In this document: positions 25,500-38,400 of the stretch, piece by piece
Layout of the letters: every line of letters begins with the position of its first letter
Numbering within the stretch: the stretch's first letter is position 1
Origin: Strix aluco
Lineage: Eukaryota > Chordata > Aves > Strigiformes > Strigidae
DNA length: 64,000 bases
Direction: 5' to 3'
Assembly: GCF_031877795.1 (NCBI RefSeq)
Contig: NC_133933.1
Span: forward strand, 64,802,984 to 64,866,983
The notes under the pieces: generated by a model
The model's database searches: none
The model's input: the letters and a program-made list of their open reading frames with translations, nothing else
What the model was told of the DNA's origin: nothing
Translations under genes and position numbers: made by a program

Positions 25500-26295
25500 T
25501 TAAGAGAATTCCCCAGACGCGGCCGGTGGAACTGATACTTGACACTGTCTCCTCCCTTGGTAACAAAAACCTCCTTGTCCAGAGAAAGTTTCCCTTCTTA
25601 TGAAAATATAGCCTGGACTAACTGGAAAATATGGCCCATCGGGGCTGTTGACAGCACCACGAGCAAAATGTCTGCCTGTTCAGATGAGCCAGAAGGTTCC
25701 TGCTCTGGTTGCAGCAAAGTTCCCCTGCAAGAGCTCTTTCCTCACCAGCAGGTCAAGCCTGTGACCAGCTGGCTAGGTCTGCCCCAGCCTAGACTCCTGC
25801 TTCCTCAGCTGTGGTCCTGCAGGCCTGGCTGCAAGCGTGGCTGGGGCTGGCCTTGAGAGCGCGTGGTGCTCTGCCTGCCAGGGGATGACGAACAGGCTTG
25901 TGCAGGCCGTCGGCCGGCTGTCTGCGGGCTGCCTGTGCAGTGGTCGTGCAGAGAGAAAGCCAATGGGGCTGGGAGCACGCCCTGGCCATGACTGCTCCAG
26001 GGATGGCTCTGTCACCAGGGCACGGGCACCGACTTGCCCCCCAGAGCAGCTCCTCTTGCCAGATAGTTTGGGCCTGGAGGTGCACCTCAGAGTAAACCAT
26101 GGGAGGAGTCGAGATCCTGCTTGCAGTAAACCTGGAGAAGGACCGATGCTCCCACTGACCCTTCAACTTTCCTCGTCCGTTCAGGTTGGAATGAAGTGCA
26201 GCGTCATGCTGTGAGCCACAACTTACAGGACTCCTACTCAACCCCAGGGCAACCTCACTGGGGGAAACCAGGGAATGTATTTGTCTTTGCTGCAC
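25500..26295. other. Isolated GC-rich patch of unknown origin
   Basis: GC content rises for about 800 bases inside AT-rich DNA, but CpG density stays modest, so it does not look like a promoter island. Frames of 125 codons on plus (25,837-26,214) and 168 codons on minus (25,789-26,295) are open. Neither contains a domain or composition I recognise, and they overlap each other, which argues for chance. The patch could be an old retroviral LTR, a degenerate gene remnant or simply a GC-rich segment. Confidence 0.4.
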
Positions 26296-28429
26296 AGATC
26301 ATAAAGTATATGTAAATAATGTCATTCAGTTGATCACTGAATGTGCTTTTGCTTTAAAAGAGGACTAAAATGTGAAACAGTAAACGAAGTAGGCATGTCT
26401 CTGTCTCTATAGATGCACAAACTGATTGGACTGTAGTATAAATGTAGTCAAAAAGGTCAGAATGTAAGTCCATTCAGTTTAACCAGCAAAAACTATTTCC
26501 TCAAAGGACTGTCAGAACAGTATTCGCTTTTATTTCGTCTATTCATTTTGTGGGAGAAAGCGACATCTCATCCTCAAATTATATTTATTTATCCATATGT
26601 AAGGGAAAAAAGGTGAGCGTCAGAGATACCCTGAGATTTAAAATTCAGTATATTTTTCTTCTGGTTCCATTAGATTCTTTCCTTCTTGAATTTCAAAGAC
26701 TTTTAAGCAACTGAGTCATGCTACGTAGGAAAATTACACAAAACAATCTGACTTTCAGAAGAATGATTGTTATGATTGAACCTTGAAAAAAGCAGTAAGA
26801 GGCCAGCTTAAAGTACTAGGCATATCTTATTGTCAGTCTTATAAGTCTGAGCTACATTCAGCTGTGATAGTCTACTTTTCTTGGCAGGTTTTCATATCGA
26901 ATTCAGGAGAGCAAAGTTATTTCAGGCTGAACAACAGCAACTATTCATGCCCTTCAGACAACACATCCCATGTATCTTTACTGTCAACAAGTCTGATTTG
27001 TTTATATAAGTTATTACCCTGTCAGTTTATCGGACAGGAGCCAGTCATATATCCTCTTACGTCAGGGGAAAAGCACAACAGCCTTAAGAAAAATCTTGTG
27101 CTGAGTACCAAGATGCGGCTGATACCAGAAAAATGGGAGCAGTTGGCAAATGGAAGCGGCACAGTCTCTTCCTTGCCATGCCAGCCCATCGGTGCTGTGA
27201 CTTAGTTTATCCCAGTGGACTTCTGATGTCCTGTGACCTTGGGTATTTGTTCTGGTTCCTTGCCTGTAATCCCACCTATGGAATAAGATATTGGACTGAG
27301 ACTGAGGGCCAGTTAAACTTGATGCTGTTCCTACCACATTCTTCCCCAACGGCATGAGGAAAGTCCAGGGAAGTGAGAGAAATCTCCCCTGTCTGGGATT
27401 CAAGCAGCATATCCTGTCTTTTTCTCTGTGAAATCCTAGCTCTATTGCCCCAGGAAAGAGCACTGGGAAGTAATTTTTTATATGTGTGTCTATAAAAATA
27501 TATATCTGGGAGGCAATTGCTGACAATGAGAGCAATTTTTTGACATCTGACTTCTGATAAATAGAATCAAGTTCTTGATTCCACTTGCCATCCTGTATAC
27601 AAATCCCATCAAAACATATGTGGTGGAAATGCACCAAAAAGGAAGACATTGCATCCACTCTATAAGAAAGGTCACAGAAAGCACCAGGGAGGTCTGCTCC
27701 TCCTGATTTTCTTGCCTGCCAGCACAAAGTGAAGTCATAATCTTTTAGCTTCAGCTTCCCATCTGTAGAAAAGGCCTATTTTCTTGCTTATACAGAAGGC
27801 TCGGGAGAATAATCTTTTTACAGGCAGTCACACACTGCAGCAAGAATAGCCACAATAAAGAGACATCCTCTACTGGCAAAATCTTTGGGGGAGCCTGGAG
27901 TTGACTTTTAACTGAATCCTACATTTTACCATGCATTACATATATATATATACACAATACTTGGCATATGTAGCACTTACAAGAAATAGCAGGCTTTTTA
28001 AATTGTCAATTAACTGATAAAAAAACATATCCGTGTCCTTGGAAAGATAAAAATACATGTTTCTGTTAAATAGTTAAAAAAACTACCTTTCTTCTTAAAA
28101 ACCTCCTGAGTTTATTCTGTCCCTTCTAAATATCTAAAGTCTTTTTTGAGTAGCAGCCTGAATCCCAGTCTGTCCCAACAGACTAGCACACCCATGTTCA
28201 GTCAGTGCTAGCAGGGCTCTGACTCCATGGGAACAATGACAATGCAATAGTCTTGTCATCTGGAATATCGGGGAAGGTCATCCTCTTCAACCGAGCGCAC
28301 AGCTTCAGGAGGGACGCACATGGAGCGGTGAGGGAGGAAGGGGACACCTGCCTAGCCAGCCAGATCAGCCGAATTAACCCTGGCGATCAATGGGGTGACA
28401 GATGTCGCAGCCAGATCACCCTCACATCC
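26296..28429. other. Intergenic DNA with an unexplained long minus-strand frame
   Basis: A 221-codon frame is open on the minus strand at 27,062-27,727, and a 140-codon frame is open on plus at 26,783-27,205. I recognise neither protein. The minus frame does not start at a good ATG context and has no domain features. A (TA)n repeat lies at 27,941-27,952. At about 28,250-28,430 the DNA becomes GC-richer just before the CR1 body. This part is not typical CR1 and may be a separate insertion. Confidence 0.5.
27941..27952. repeat. (TA)n microsatellite
   Basis: Six TA dinucleotides in a row are flanked by TA-rich DNA. Confidence 0.75.
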
Positions 28430-29402
28430 AATGGCCTTTTGGGGCCACTCCTGTTTAACGTCCTGTTTAACGATCTAGATGAGGGGATCGAGTGCACCCT
28501 CAGTAAGTTTGCAGATGACACCAAGTTGGGTGGGAGTGTTGATCGGCTCGAGGGTAGGGAGGCTCTGCAGAGAGATCTGGACAGGCTGGAGCGATGGGCT
28601 AAGGCCAACTGTAGGAGTTTCAATAAGGCCAAATGCCGGGTGCTGCACTTGGGCCACAACAACCCCCAGCAGCGCTACAGGCTTGGGGAGGAGTGGCTGG
28701 AGAGCTGCCAGTCACAGAGGGACCTGGGGCTGTTGATTGACAGCCGGCTGAACATGAGCCAGCAGTGTGCCCAGGTGGCCAAGAAGGCCAATGGTATCAT
28801 GGCTTCCATCAGAAATAGCGTGGCCAGCAGGGACAGGGAAGTGATCTTACCCCTGTACTCAGCACTGGTGAGGCCGCACCTCAATTACTGTGTTCAGTTT
28901 TGGGCCCCGCACTACAAAAGGATGTTGAATTACTCGAGCGTGTCCAAAGAAGGGCAACGAAGCTGGTGAAGGGTCTGGAGCACATGTCGTACGAGGAGTG
29001 GCTGAGGGAACTGGGGTTGTTTAGTCTAGAGAAGAGGAGGCTGAGGGGAGACCTCATCGCCCTCTACAGCTACCTGAAAGGAGGTTGCAGAGAGCTGGGG
29101 ATGAGTCTCTTTAACCAAGTAATAAGCGATAGGACAAGAGGGAATGGCCTCAAGTTGCGTCAGGGAAGGTTTAGACTAGATATTAGGAAGCATTTCTTTA
29201 CAGAACGGGCTGTTAGGCGTTGGAATGGGCTGCCCAGGGAGGTGGTGGAGTCCCCACCCCTGGAGGTGTTAAAGAGTAGGGTCAACATAGCGCTGAGGGA
29301 TATGGTGTAGTTGGGAACTGTCAGTGTTAGGTTAATGGTTGGACTGGATGATCTTCAAGGTCTTTTCCAACCTAGATGATTCTGTGATTCTGTGATTCTG
29401 TG
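28430..29402 (+). mobile_element. CR1 LINE with the C-terminal half of reverse transcriptase, frameshifted
   Basis: The first frame (to 28,969) encodes a reverse-transcriptase segment with a [19 protein letters not shown] block. The FADD catalytic motif follows at 28,508-28,519, then the [10 protein letters not shown] and [17 protein letters not shown] blocks of avian CR1 ORF2. Near 28,913-28,920, at the YKKD-like block, a single-base loss shifts the reading frame. The protein continues in another frame to the TAG near 29,308. The 3' UTR ends in three perfect ATTCTGTG octamers (29,379-29,402). The copy is young, 5'-truncated and inactive. The 5' edge is uncertain because a CCTGTTTAACG word is duplicated near 28,450-28,472 and the sequence upstream is unlike CR1. 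Confidence 0.95.
29379..29402 (+). repeat. CR1 3'-terminal octamer repeat
   Basis: Three tandem ATTCTGTG units mark the exact 3' end of this CR1. CR1 reverse transcription is thought to start on such terminal repeats, which is why CR1 ends in octamers and not in poly-A. Confidence 0.93.
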
Positions 29403-32400
29403 AATATCCATTTAGCATCCTATTTTTTCAAATATTTTACGTTTGGTCTTCATTGTGGTTTTCTTTAACCTAAGTCCTGTAAAACCTGAAGGCAAAAATA
29501 TGTAGTTAAGTTTCACAGTGATCAAGGATTATCTGACTGATGGAACTGTGATATGTTAGAAAATATCTTGTAGCCCCTAAAGAGGAAAAAAAATCGATCA
29601 CAGAACCTATGAAAACATTCTAACTATTCTTTCATAAAACGTCTAGCTGTTTTACGTGTTATAAAAGTCAGTTTATCGGAGTTATAAATAACAGTACAAC
29701 ACACTAAAAGTTAGATTAATGTGTACCAATACAAAATGTATTCCACCAAGCAGTAGTCATTCGTGTAGATAGCTTTAGTCAATTTATTACTAACCTGATT
29801 GGATACTCAGGGTACTCATCATGGATTTAATTTGGTAATAATAAAGTATTGCTTATGCTAATGGTGCTATTCAGATTAATAGGTTTTAAATGGTTAGTGC
29901 TATTTTATTGTCTCTTCCTGACTAATGAACTAGTCTATATATGCACTGTACATTGAATGATGGAGAGCAATAATTTAAGCAATATCGTTACAGTGGTATC
30001 GATATGGGACATCTGAAAGGTTTTTTTCTTATACATTAAAAGGTAAAGTTGAAGTTTATGAAGGAGAAGTGCTCTCAATGTTTAATGTGTGCAACAGAAA
30101 CTGTAAATAGCTGACAGAACACTAGGAAATTGATACTGAGTGCCTCACCACTCCTCACTCAAACCATCTGTCAGGCACTTCTTCAGGAAGAAAAAAATCC
30201 ACAATTTTTAGAAATGTTTGTTCTGAAAATGCAAATTAATATTTTTTTATTTATTTCCAGTCATGTAGATGGATCTGTTTCTTACACCATGTCTGCACAG
30301 AGATATGGTGCTTATTTAACTACTTCAGAAAAAGGTTGTGAAGGCTCAGGCAGCCCATCCAAGATAGTTTTGAAATCTGTTTAGCTTTGCTACAGGAGAA
30401 GGAGTGGAGTGGCTGAGGACACACAGAGTGCGGTTTGACGAGTGTCTTCAGCTTGTATCCACCTCAGTTGCAGATGCTGAAAACACCAGTTTTGCCCTCT
30501 CCTCTCCTGGCCATGTCCTCCAGCCCCCATCGCAAGTGCATTGCTGGTGCCACTGACAGTGCAGCTTGCGCAAGTACTAATGCCAGCAGAGGAGAGGTGG
30601 TGGAACAACAGGGCTAGGGACATTGGGAAGGGGAAGCTCATCTCTCTCAGTGACACCGTGGACTTATATCACTTCAAGTGGCTTCTGAAACTTCACTGCA
30701 GAGCCCCAGCTCAGCAAGCTGCTCAAATATATAACTAACTTGAGGCACACAGACTATCGGTAAGAAAATATTGAAGCATGTGCTTTAACTTAAAACACAT
30801 TAAGTGCTTCCTGAATTGAGATTATTTCCTTCTCAGTATTTCTTCTCTTCCCATCCAGCATAACTTTATTTTTTCACTCCCTGCCAATATGTACTTCATT
30901 TCCCTCTTTGCATATTGACAGCTATCCCTTGACTTCCCGATTGCGCATCTTTTATTCTCTTAGGCTGCCTCTGTCTTGGTGTAACGCAGGGCAAGGGCAT
31001 GGGTGCCAAACAGCAGTCTGCTGATACACCTGGGCACAGCCTGGGGAATAGCATGGGCTCAGGGCTGTTCCTGCCAGGTAGTGTGTGTGCGTGATGCCGC
31101 TCTATTTTGGGAAGGCATTAAAGATGCAAGGCATTAAAGCTACAAGTCCTCAGGGACAGAGAACGGGCCCTAGCCTGGTTCATTGACTAGCATGGCTGTA
31201 GCTTTGTTGTCTTCTGTGTTGTATGAGACTGGTTAAAAGTAATAAGGACCAAATTAGAAAGTCCAAATATCTTTAAATGAGTTTAGATTCAGATTTCCAT
31301 ACCAGCCTGTTCTGCCATCAGAACCTATGGTGTGGAGGGAAAATCTTCTGCAACATTTCTAATTGCTGCATTGTCTCCTGTGGCCTTGGAGAGGCAGATA
31401 AGGGAAATAAAACGCTTTTAAGTACTGCACTTTAAGTCAGCTAGTCAGTTTGAGACAGTGTAATTAAAAATCCCAAACTGTAGACAAGTTTAGGTCACCA
31501 GCTACCTGAGTTGTTGGCCCAACTATTTCTTTAATCAGAAGAAGGTTTTATTCTTGATTGCACTAACAGCACTTCACTGAAGCCAAAACTTTCTGTTTTC
31601 TCAGGACTTAAGATGTTTGTTAGGCTTTCCACAAATGTTCTTCTTCAGCTGTGGTAGCTTGAATGGTACAGAGTATGTAGGCAGTGTCTTGTTATATTCA
31701 ACTAACTGGGTAATGCCTATGCAGTCTCTGAAGTCCTGTTGGGATGATAACGGACAACTAGCAGATCTGTCAGGCTGGTTTACCGTCAGCACAGTCACCT
31801 ATTTTGATCTGTGTATTATCTCCTCTAATAGACTACTCTGCTCTTATTTCCTTTAATTTGTCTGACGCTATATCTGACCTCACAGATTCAGTATTTTTTT
31901 TCCCCCACAACACCTCCCACCTTCTTACTACATCTGTCTGCTAGAATATCTTTTACATTTTATTATTTTGACCAAAATCCATGTTAATTTACACTTCAGG
32001 AACATCTGTTGCCTACAATAATCAACTGTCTTTAGCCGTATTTTGGTTTTTGCTTTGAAACTGAAGATGCAGTTTGGGTTTTTTGAAAGAAAAGCATTTC
32101 ACCTAAACTATTTAACAGACCTTTACACCTACCTAGGGCAGAGAAAATAAGACAAAAAGATGGTCTTTAATTTATTATATGGTTGTGAGTGAGGCTTCCA
32201 CGGCCATCGCTCATAGCACACAGGGTTAGCTGCTGCCAACTTTTCTATAGTTTCAAAAATTTCTGGATTGTTGAAATATAATTACAGTTTAAATGAAGAT
32301 GACATAGAACTTTTAGTTTGCTCTTTTAGTCATTTCCACAGTCCAGGGACCTTGAGCCAGGAATGCTGATGGCCATGCTGTAAACCCAGGAGGGAATCTC

Positions 32401-35400
32401 TATTTATACATGTTGGTATCCACCAACTAACTTTCCCCAGCTGAACAGGCTTCTTGCTAGTTCCTTGACAAAACATTATTATTACACTGACAGTTTCAAT
32501 TTTTAGCTTTAGGGTAAAAATGCTTTTTAAACAGTCTGTCAATGTCCTTATTGACCAAAAAGACAATCGGACTCTTTTTTTTTTTTTTTTTCCCCATCTC
32601 CAGTGATTCCTCATAATTATACTGAGACCACAACTAAAATTGTTAACGACCATCCAATGAATGCAACCTGTTTGAATTTAGTAGTGTTCAGCCATGTGAA
32701 AAATTCAGTAACTCTCAAAAAGTAAGAAAACCATGTGCATGTATACTAACAGTCACTGGAAATGGGAAAGTGTTTTATTAGTGTACTAACTGGGGCCAAA
32801 TCGTGCTTCTCCTCTTAAAGGTGTGTAAGAAATGTCACTGTCTATGAGAAAGGATGAAGGACACGGGATTGTAAAGTCTAGGACACTTAAGCATTTGTTT
32901 AACTTTAAGCCCAAGAGAACATCACTGAAATCACTAGGTTTTTTCCTGTACTTAACAGTAAGTATACCTTTACATACCAGCTTGACTTCAGACTTGACTG
33001 TAGTATACTGACTCTATGCAATTTTACCCAGCTGCCATTGATGTAAGAATCACTGTGCAGTCCTCAGTGGGTCTTAAGTGATATTAAATATTCCATTAGA
33101 GAAATGTTGTTTCCATTACAGTTTACAATTTTAACATTTAAAGACTATCATTAAACTATACAGCTTCATAACATACCTTTTTTGTATATGTAGCAGATTG
33201 TTACTCACTGGCAACTGGTCATGTATTAATTTTTCAGAAACATGTTTCCTGAATATGACTAATGACTCACATCCCTTTCATATCTCTTTATTACAGATGA
33301 ATGGTATATGGATTCTGAAATGCAAAACACATGCTGAACACCTAATTCGGCTGACAATGGCTCAAAAATATTAGAAGTTCAAAAAATCAGTTAATACAAA
33401 GTTTGCTGTCTGGATGTTTCACATTTATAAACTTGTGGTATTCAGAAAATAGAATTTATATTGATCTTTTAGCTATTAGAACTGGTTACATCATGACAAA
33501 TCAGTATCCTGCTGGAGATCTTTTAATGCATTTCTGTTTTCAAAGCAGAAAACATAGCATGCTCTGCAATGTCTCTTTCATTATGAAGAAGAAAAACAGT
33601 TCAAGGATGAACTGAAATTTTATTGAATGCTTTTCCGTATAATCTTTGAAACTGAAAATCATGAAGAAGCCCAAAAGTAGTCACACATTTGCTGAAAGAG
33701 AGGCTAATTGTGACTGAAAAAAACCCCCATAAATTGGTAGGAAGATAAGAGCTGCCACTACTGCAGCCAAATGAAAGCTCAGTATAATTTATTGTCCTCA
33801 AAGTGTGGCCAGTTACATTGCTTAGGGAAAGAATTTCCTCTTTTTGTCTCCTATACTTTTTCCATGATACACCCACTTCTGCCAGTCAGCGAGTGGTTTA
33901 GGGACTGACCCCCTGAGCATCTGCATGCATATGGGCCATTTTTTTAATAGCAGATAGTGGACTATCTCACAGCTAATGAGGCAAATCTTGTTTTAAAGAT
34001 ATTCATACTTTGGCACCCCACAGCATTCTTCTGCCCCAGGTCCACGCTTTAACCGTGGTTCTTTTTTCTTGTTTTAAATCTGCTAAAGCTGGTAGTTTTC
34101 TTGGAGGGAGGGAGGGAACGAGGGATGGCACCCTATTATTTTTTAGATTTTGAGAATATCAAAGTGAGTGTTCACTTCTGGCTCACCCTCTTGTAATGAT
34201 TAATAATTTAATAGCTACTACCAAAGGAATGGCCACTCTTTGTAATGCACAAAACCCTTCCTCCGTCTGAGGGCCCTAGCGGGTGGCACACGTGCCTTGG
34301 GAGTGGAAGGGCAGGGAGCTCGAGGAGCGGCTCGCAGCTAGGAAAAACCTGCTCCCGAAGGGCTGCCACTGCGGCAGCCACCTCTGGCTTGTGCCTCGCC
34401 TGCCTGCCTGCCGGAGGATGCAGCCAGCCAAGCAGTCCCACTGGGAGCACAGTGGGCAGAAAATGCCCAGAAGTGCATTTGGTATGTGCCACCCTAGATC
34501 TACACAGTTCTATAGCCTTTTTATCCCTTTCATTTCTGGATAACTCCCAATAATTGCTCCATCTTCTTGGCCACAGCTGAACACTGAGCTGAACGTTTTG
34601 CAGAGCTGTCCGCAATGACTTCCAGACCTCTTTTTGCTTGGTGATAGCTAGTATAGACCCCGTGACTGTGATGGCAAGTCTAGAGTTAGATCTCTCCCTG
34701 TTTTGTGCTTGCTGACAATGAATTTTATTTCCCTTCTATCTTCTACATATGTGAAACCTTGAATGGTACAGTTTCAGGTATTACAGAGATTTTAACATAC
34801 TGTATGACAGTTTGGTTAAGACTAGCAAAACTGGTAGAAGCACTTCAAACTTTTATTATATACAGTTTCAAACTGTAAATACATTAAGTTATTTAGTCTA
34901 AAACATATTATTTCTTTACTTTCCAGCTGAAGTTTTGGGGAAATTCTTCATGACAATTTTTGAGAACAATATTTCTTAGGAACAAATAAATTGATACAGA
35001 AGTGTGATAAGCTTTAAAGACATATCTGCTAATTTCAGCTAATCACGATTTTAGATGTTTTGATTATCTTCTGTAATGTACATGAGCAGAATCTAAATCA
35101 CTGACTCCAAAGTGAAAGGCTCTGATGAGCCTCAAAACTGAGTTTTCCAGGTACCCAGTTCCACAGATTTTAATAAAAGCAAACAGTCTTGTTAAAATAT
35201 TTATTTATGATCCACTATTACAACAGTTGAAACAACATAGGCATTTGTTTCAACTTTTTTTGTTAGCAAAAATGATGCATTATTATGCATGAATAACTCA
35301 GTGGCATGAGACACGGGTAACCAGAGGACACTCTCTAGGTGTGTCAAACAAGTTATGACAACAACTATCTAAAGTTTCCTTTGAGCCTGTTCAACTGAAT

Positions 35401-38400
35401 GATTAACTGAACAAAGCGCACTATCAAAGGTAACTACTGTCAGTAAAGGAAGTTGTTCACTCATTTGTTAAAAAAGCCTACCTAATACCTAAACTGCAAA
35501 TACTGTGTATGTCAGTATTGCCAATACATCCACGTGTTGTACTGATTATCCCTAGATCTAATCTTTTCTTACAGTTATAGAGGTTATTCTTGATATTTAT
35601 CCCACTACTGGCAAAAATGGCAATGGAGGGGTAATACTTATCCTTGCTTTCAGAAGAGGATTTATTTTAATCTCAAATTACACTGCTTACACATGAATTA
35701 GACAGAACTAGCTTGGATTGCATTTGCTCATGTCCATCTTCATGACCTTCCAACTGCTGAGTTTACAAACTTTCATAAACCAAAGACTAATTTCTAATTC
35801 AAATCAGTAGTGTGAAGACCTGGAAAGTTCAGGAATGGGAAAGAAGTCCAAGACGTATAGAAAGTGGCTGAGGTCCTTCAGTAGGTGGCACACTTCCCTC
35901 TGAATCATCTGTGAAGGAAAGTATTTGCAGGATGCTTGGGGCGCTGGCCTGTGGGAAGATTCCTGAGATGCAAAACCAGAAGGGCAACCAAAGTGGTTAG
36001 GAAGGTTCCCATGACATGTGCCAGAAAAGTAAAGGAGATAGGATAATATGGCCAAATTCTAGGTAGCTGCAACTTAGTTAATGTCATTCTTCTTATCCAA
36101 AGTGCCCTCTGCCGTTTTGAGATGCCAAGATATTCTCCTTTACTCTGTTTTCAAGCTGTCACTACTCACTACTAAGAGTGGTCTGCCCCTCTGTCTCTCT
36201 CCAGCCCGTACATGAAATTCTCTACACATGAAGCACTTTGAATTGGAAGATGATGCAAAATTGAAAGTTCCCTATTTGAGAAGAATGCTAAACGAAAGGC
36301 TATTGTATCAGGTCTAATGGGAATATAAATAGGTAAGATTTTAGAAAATTAAGTTGTTTAATTGTTCAGGTTATATATAACTCAGAAGTTGCTAAATCAC
36401 GCCATGTCTTTGGCAGGCTCTTACTTTGGTTGTTCCTAGAAAAAGTGGGGCAAGGTGGGGGAGAGAACCGAGTACAGTATACAAAATACATAGGAGCTCT
36501 TATTTTTTGTTTAAAGGGAAATAACCAGTGCCTGATAACATAGCCCACTTGTTGGCAAGGCAAAATAATTTTTCAAAATGCCTGAAAGTAAGGGTCTTCC
36601 AAAAACTTAGTTGGGTTGTGATATTAAAAAGGATGATCAAAGAGCATCTGGCTATAGCACTTTCAGGGTTCATTTATCTCACATGAGAAGTGCACATAAT
36701 CACTTGGCTGAGTTTCTGGTCAGCACTGTACATTTTCCTATTCAGCTTGCTAATTAGCTGTGAAAAAATGGAAATGAGTAAAAATAATCAAATTTTATTT
36801 AAAAATCTTTTCCCAGAATTCATGGGCTTAAAAAAATGTTCCCATGAAATGGCATAATTTCAGAAAATTCTGCCTTTTTCATTTTTTCCCCCTTTCCAAG
36901 GTCAAGTGATGACATGTTATTATCAAGCTGTTGATACACACAGCATGTTAGTTCTGCATCTGGAAATACTTTATGCGGAGAAAATCACTTTTTTTTTTTT
37001 TTTGAGGGAAAGCTCAATATAGCAGAAAAATATTTTTCCTTCAGGAAATAGAGCCATTTGTTCATTACCAGGCAAATAGTACTCCCCTTCCTTTGGGCCC
37101 TCTGCCAGAGTTATTTACACACAGGCTTGTTCAAGCTAACCACCTTGGCTTCTTGCTCCTTTGCACCATTTGACACCATATGAGCTTGAAGCTGTTGTGG
37201 ATGAAGAAGTGCTTCACTGTGACTTCTTTGTGTTCTCTGAAGGAGTCACGGGCACACTCCCATATGACAAAGGATTACCCTTGTTTACGTAGGAGAGTAG
37301 AAAAACAAGATACAGCAGCCCGGATTCAAGGAATGCATAGGGAGAGGTGATGGGAGGGTGAACCAGCAATGTCTTTTTCTCTTTTCTCGTAAGATAAGAT
37401 GACACTCGAGCAAAATGAAAGCAATGCATACAAATGGGAAAGTGGAATGCTGTGGCTGGAAATACGTTTTATGGGATTAAATGATTAAATGATATGTGAA
37501 ACTCATAGCTGCTAGTTATCTCTGAGAAGAAGAGCAGTAGAAGGTATGTATCTTTCAAAACAAAAATCCGCTCAGTTACCTGAATTAATACTGCTCCACA
37601 AGCTGATTTTGTGATGTGTTCAGCATCCAAAGTAAAGCAGGAGGCAAATGCAGCCCTTTCAGGACTCTCATCAAGTCTTCCGATCTACCTTGATCTATCT
37701 CCCTTCTCACCCTCATCCCCAGCCCCAGAGCTGCTGGGGGTGCCACCTCAGGCTTTCAGGGAATTCCTGAGGAGGGGCTGGTGGCAGAGACCCTCACCCT
37801 TGCTGGCCGTTCATCACCTCCGCATCCAGCTCAGGGCCCTTCTCTCACTCATGAGGGGAGAAGGAGCAGGTCCTCCAAAGAGGAGGAGTACAGATGAGGG
37901 AGTATACCCCTCTTCCAGCATTGGAAAGCCAGCCCCAAGTATCTTGCAGTTTTACTGGTAAGCGTAAGGAGCATGTTATGTAACTGGGGAGTTAGGAAAG
38001 GCAGTAGTGGGGGCGGAAGGGGCAAGGGCCACAAGAGACATAGCAGTCCTGGCAGTTGGCAAAAGGAGTGAAGGAAAAGGGAAGGAAGCTCCCACACAAA
38101 TAAGCACGATGTGTTTTAAACAACATTGATAGGAAACTATTAGTATTTGTTTATTTATGATGAAAGCCATTCCTAGACAGTTTCCCATAGCTTTTCTCAC
38201 TTAATCAAACCTCTTAAGAAAGAGGATGCTAAATAGCAAAATAACACCACTAATTTTAATTTGCGGTCCTACCCTCTGAGACTTTCAGAAAATTGGATAC
38301 TTTTGGTCCGTTTTGCTTTACATTACTCACACTGAAATCAATAGGTAGTATCAATCCTTTTATTTAAAGGAATTTTCTCTTTTCGTGCAGCTCTATCTGT

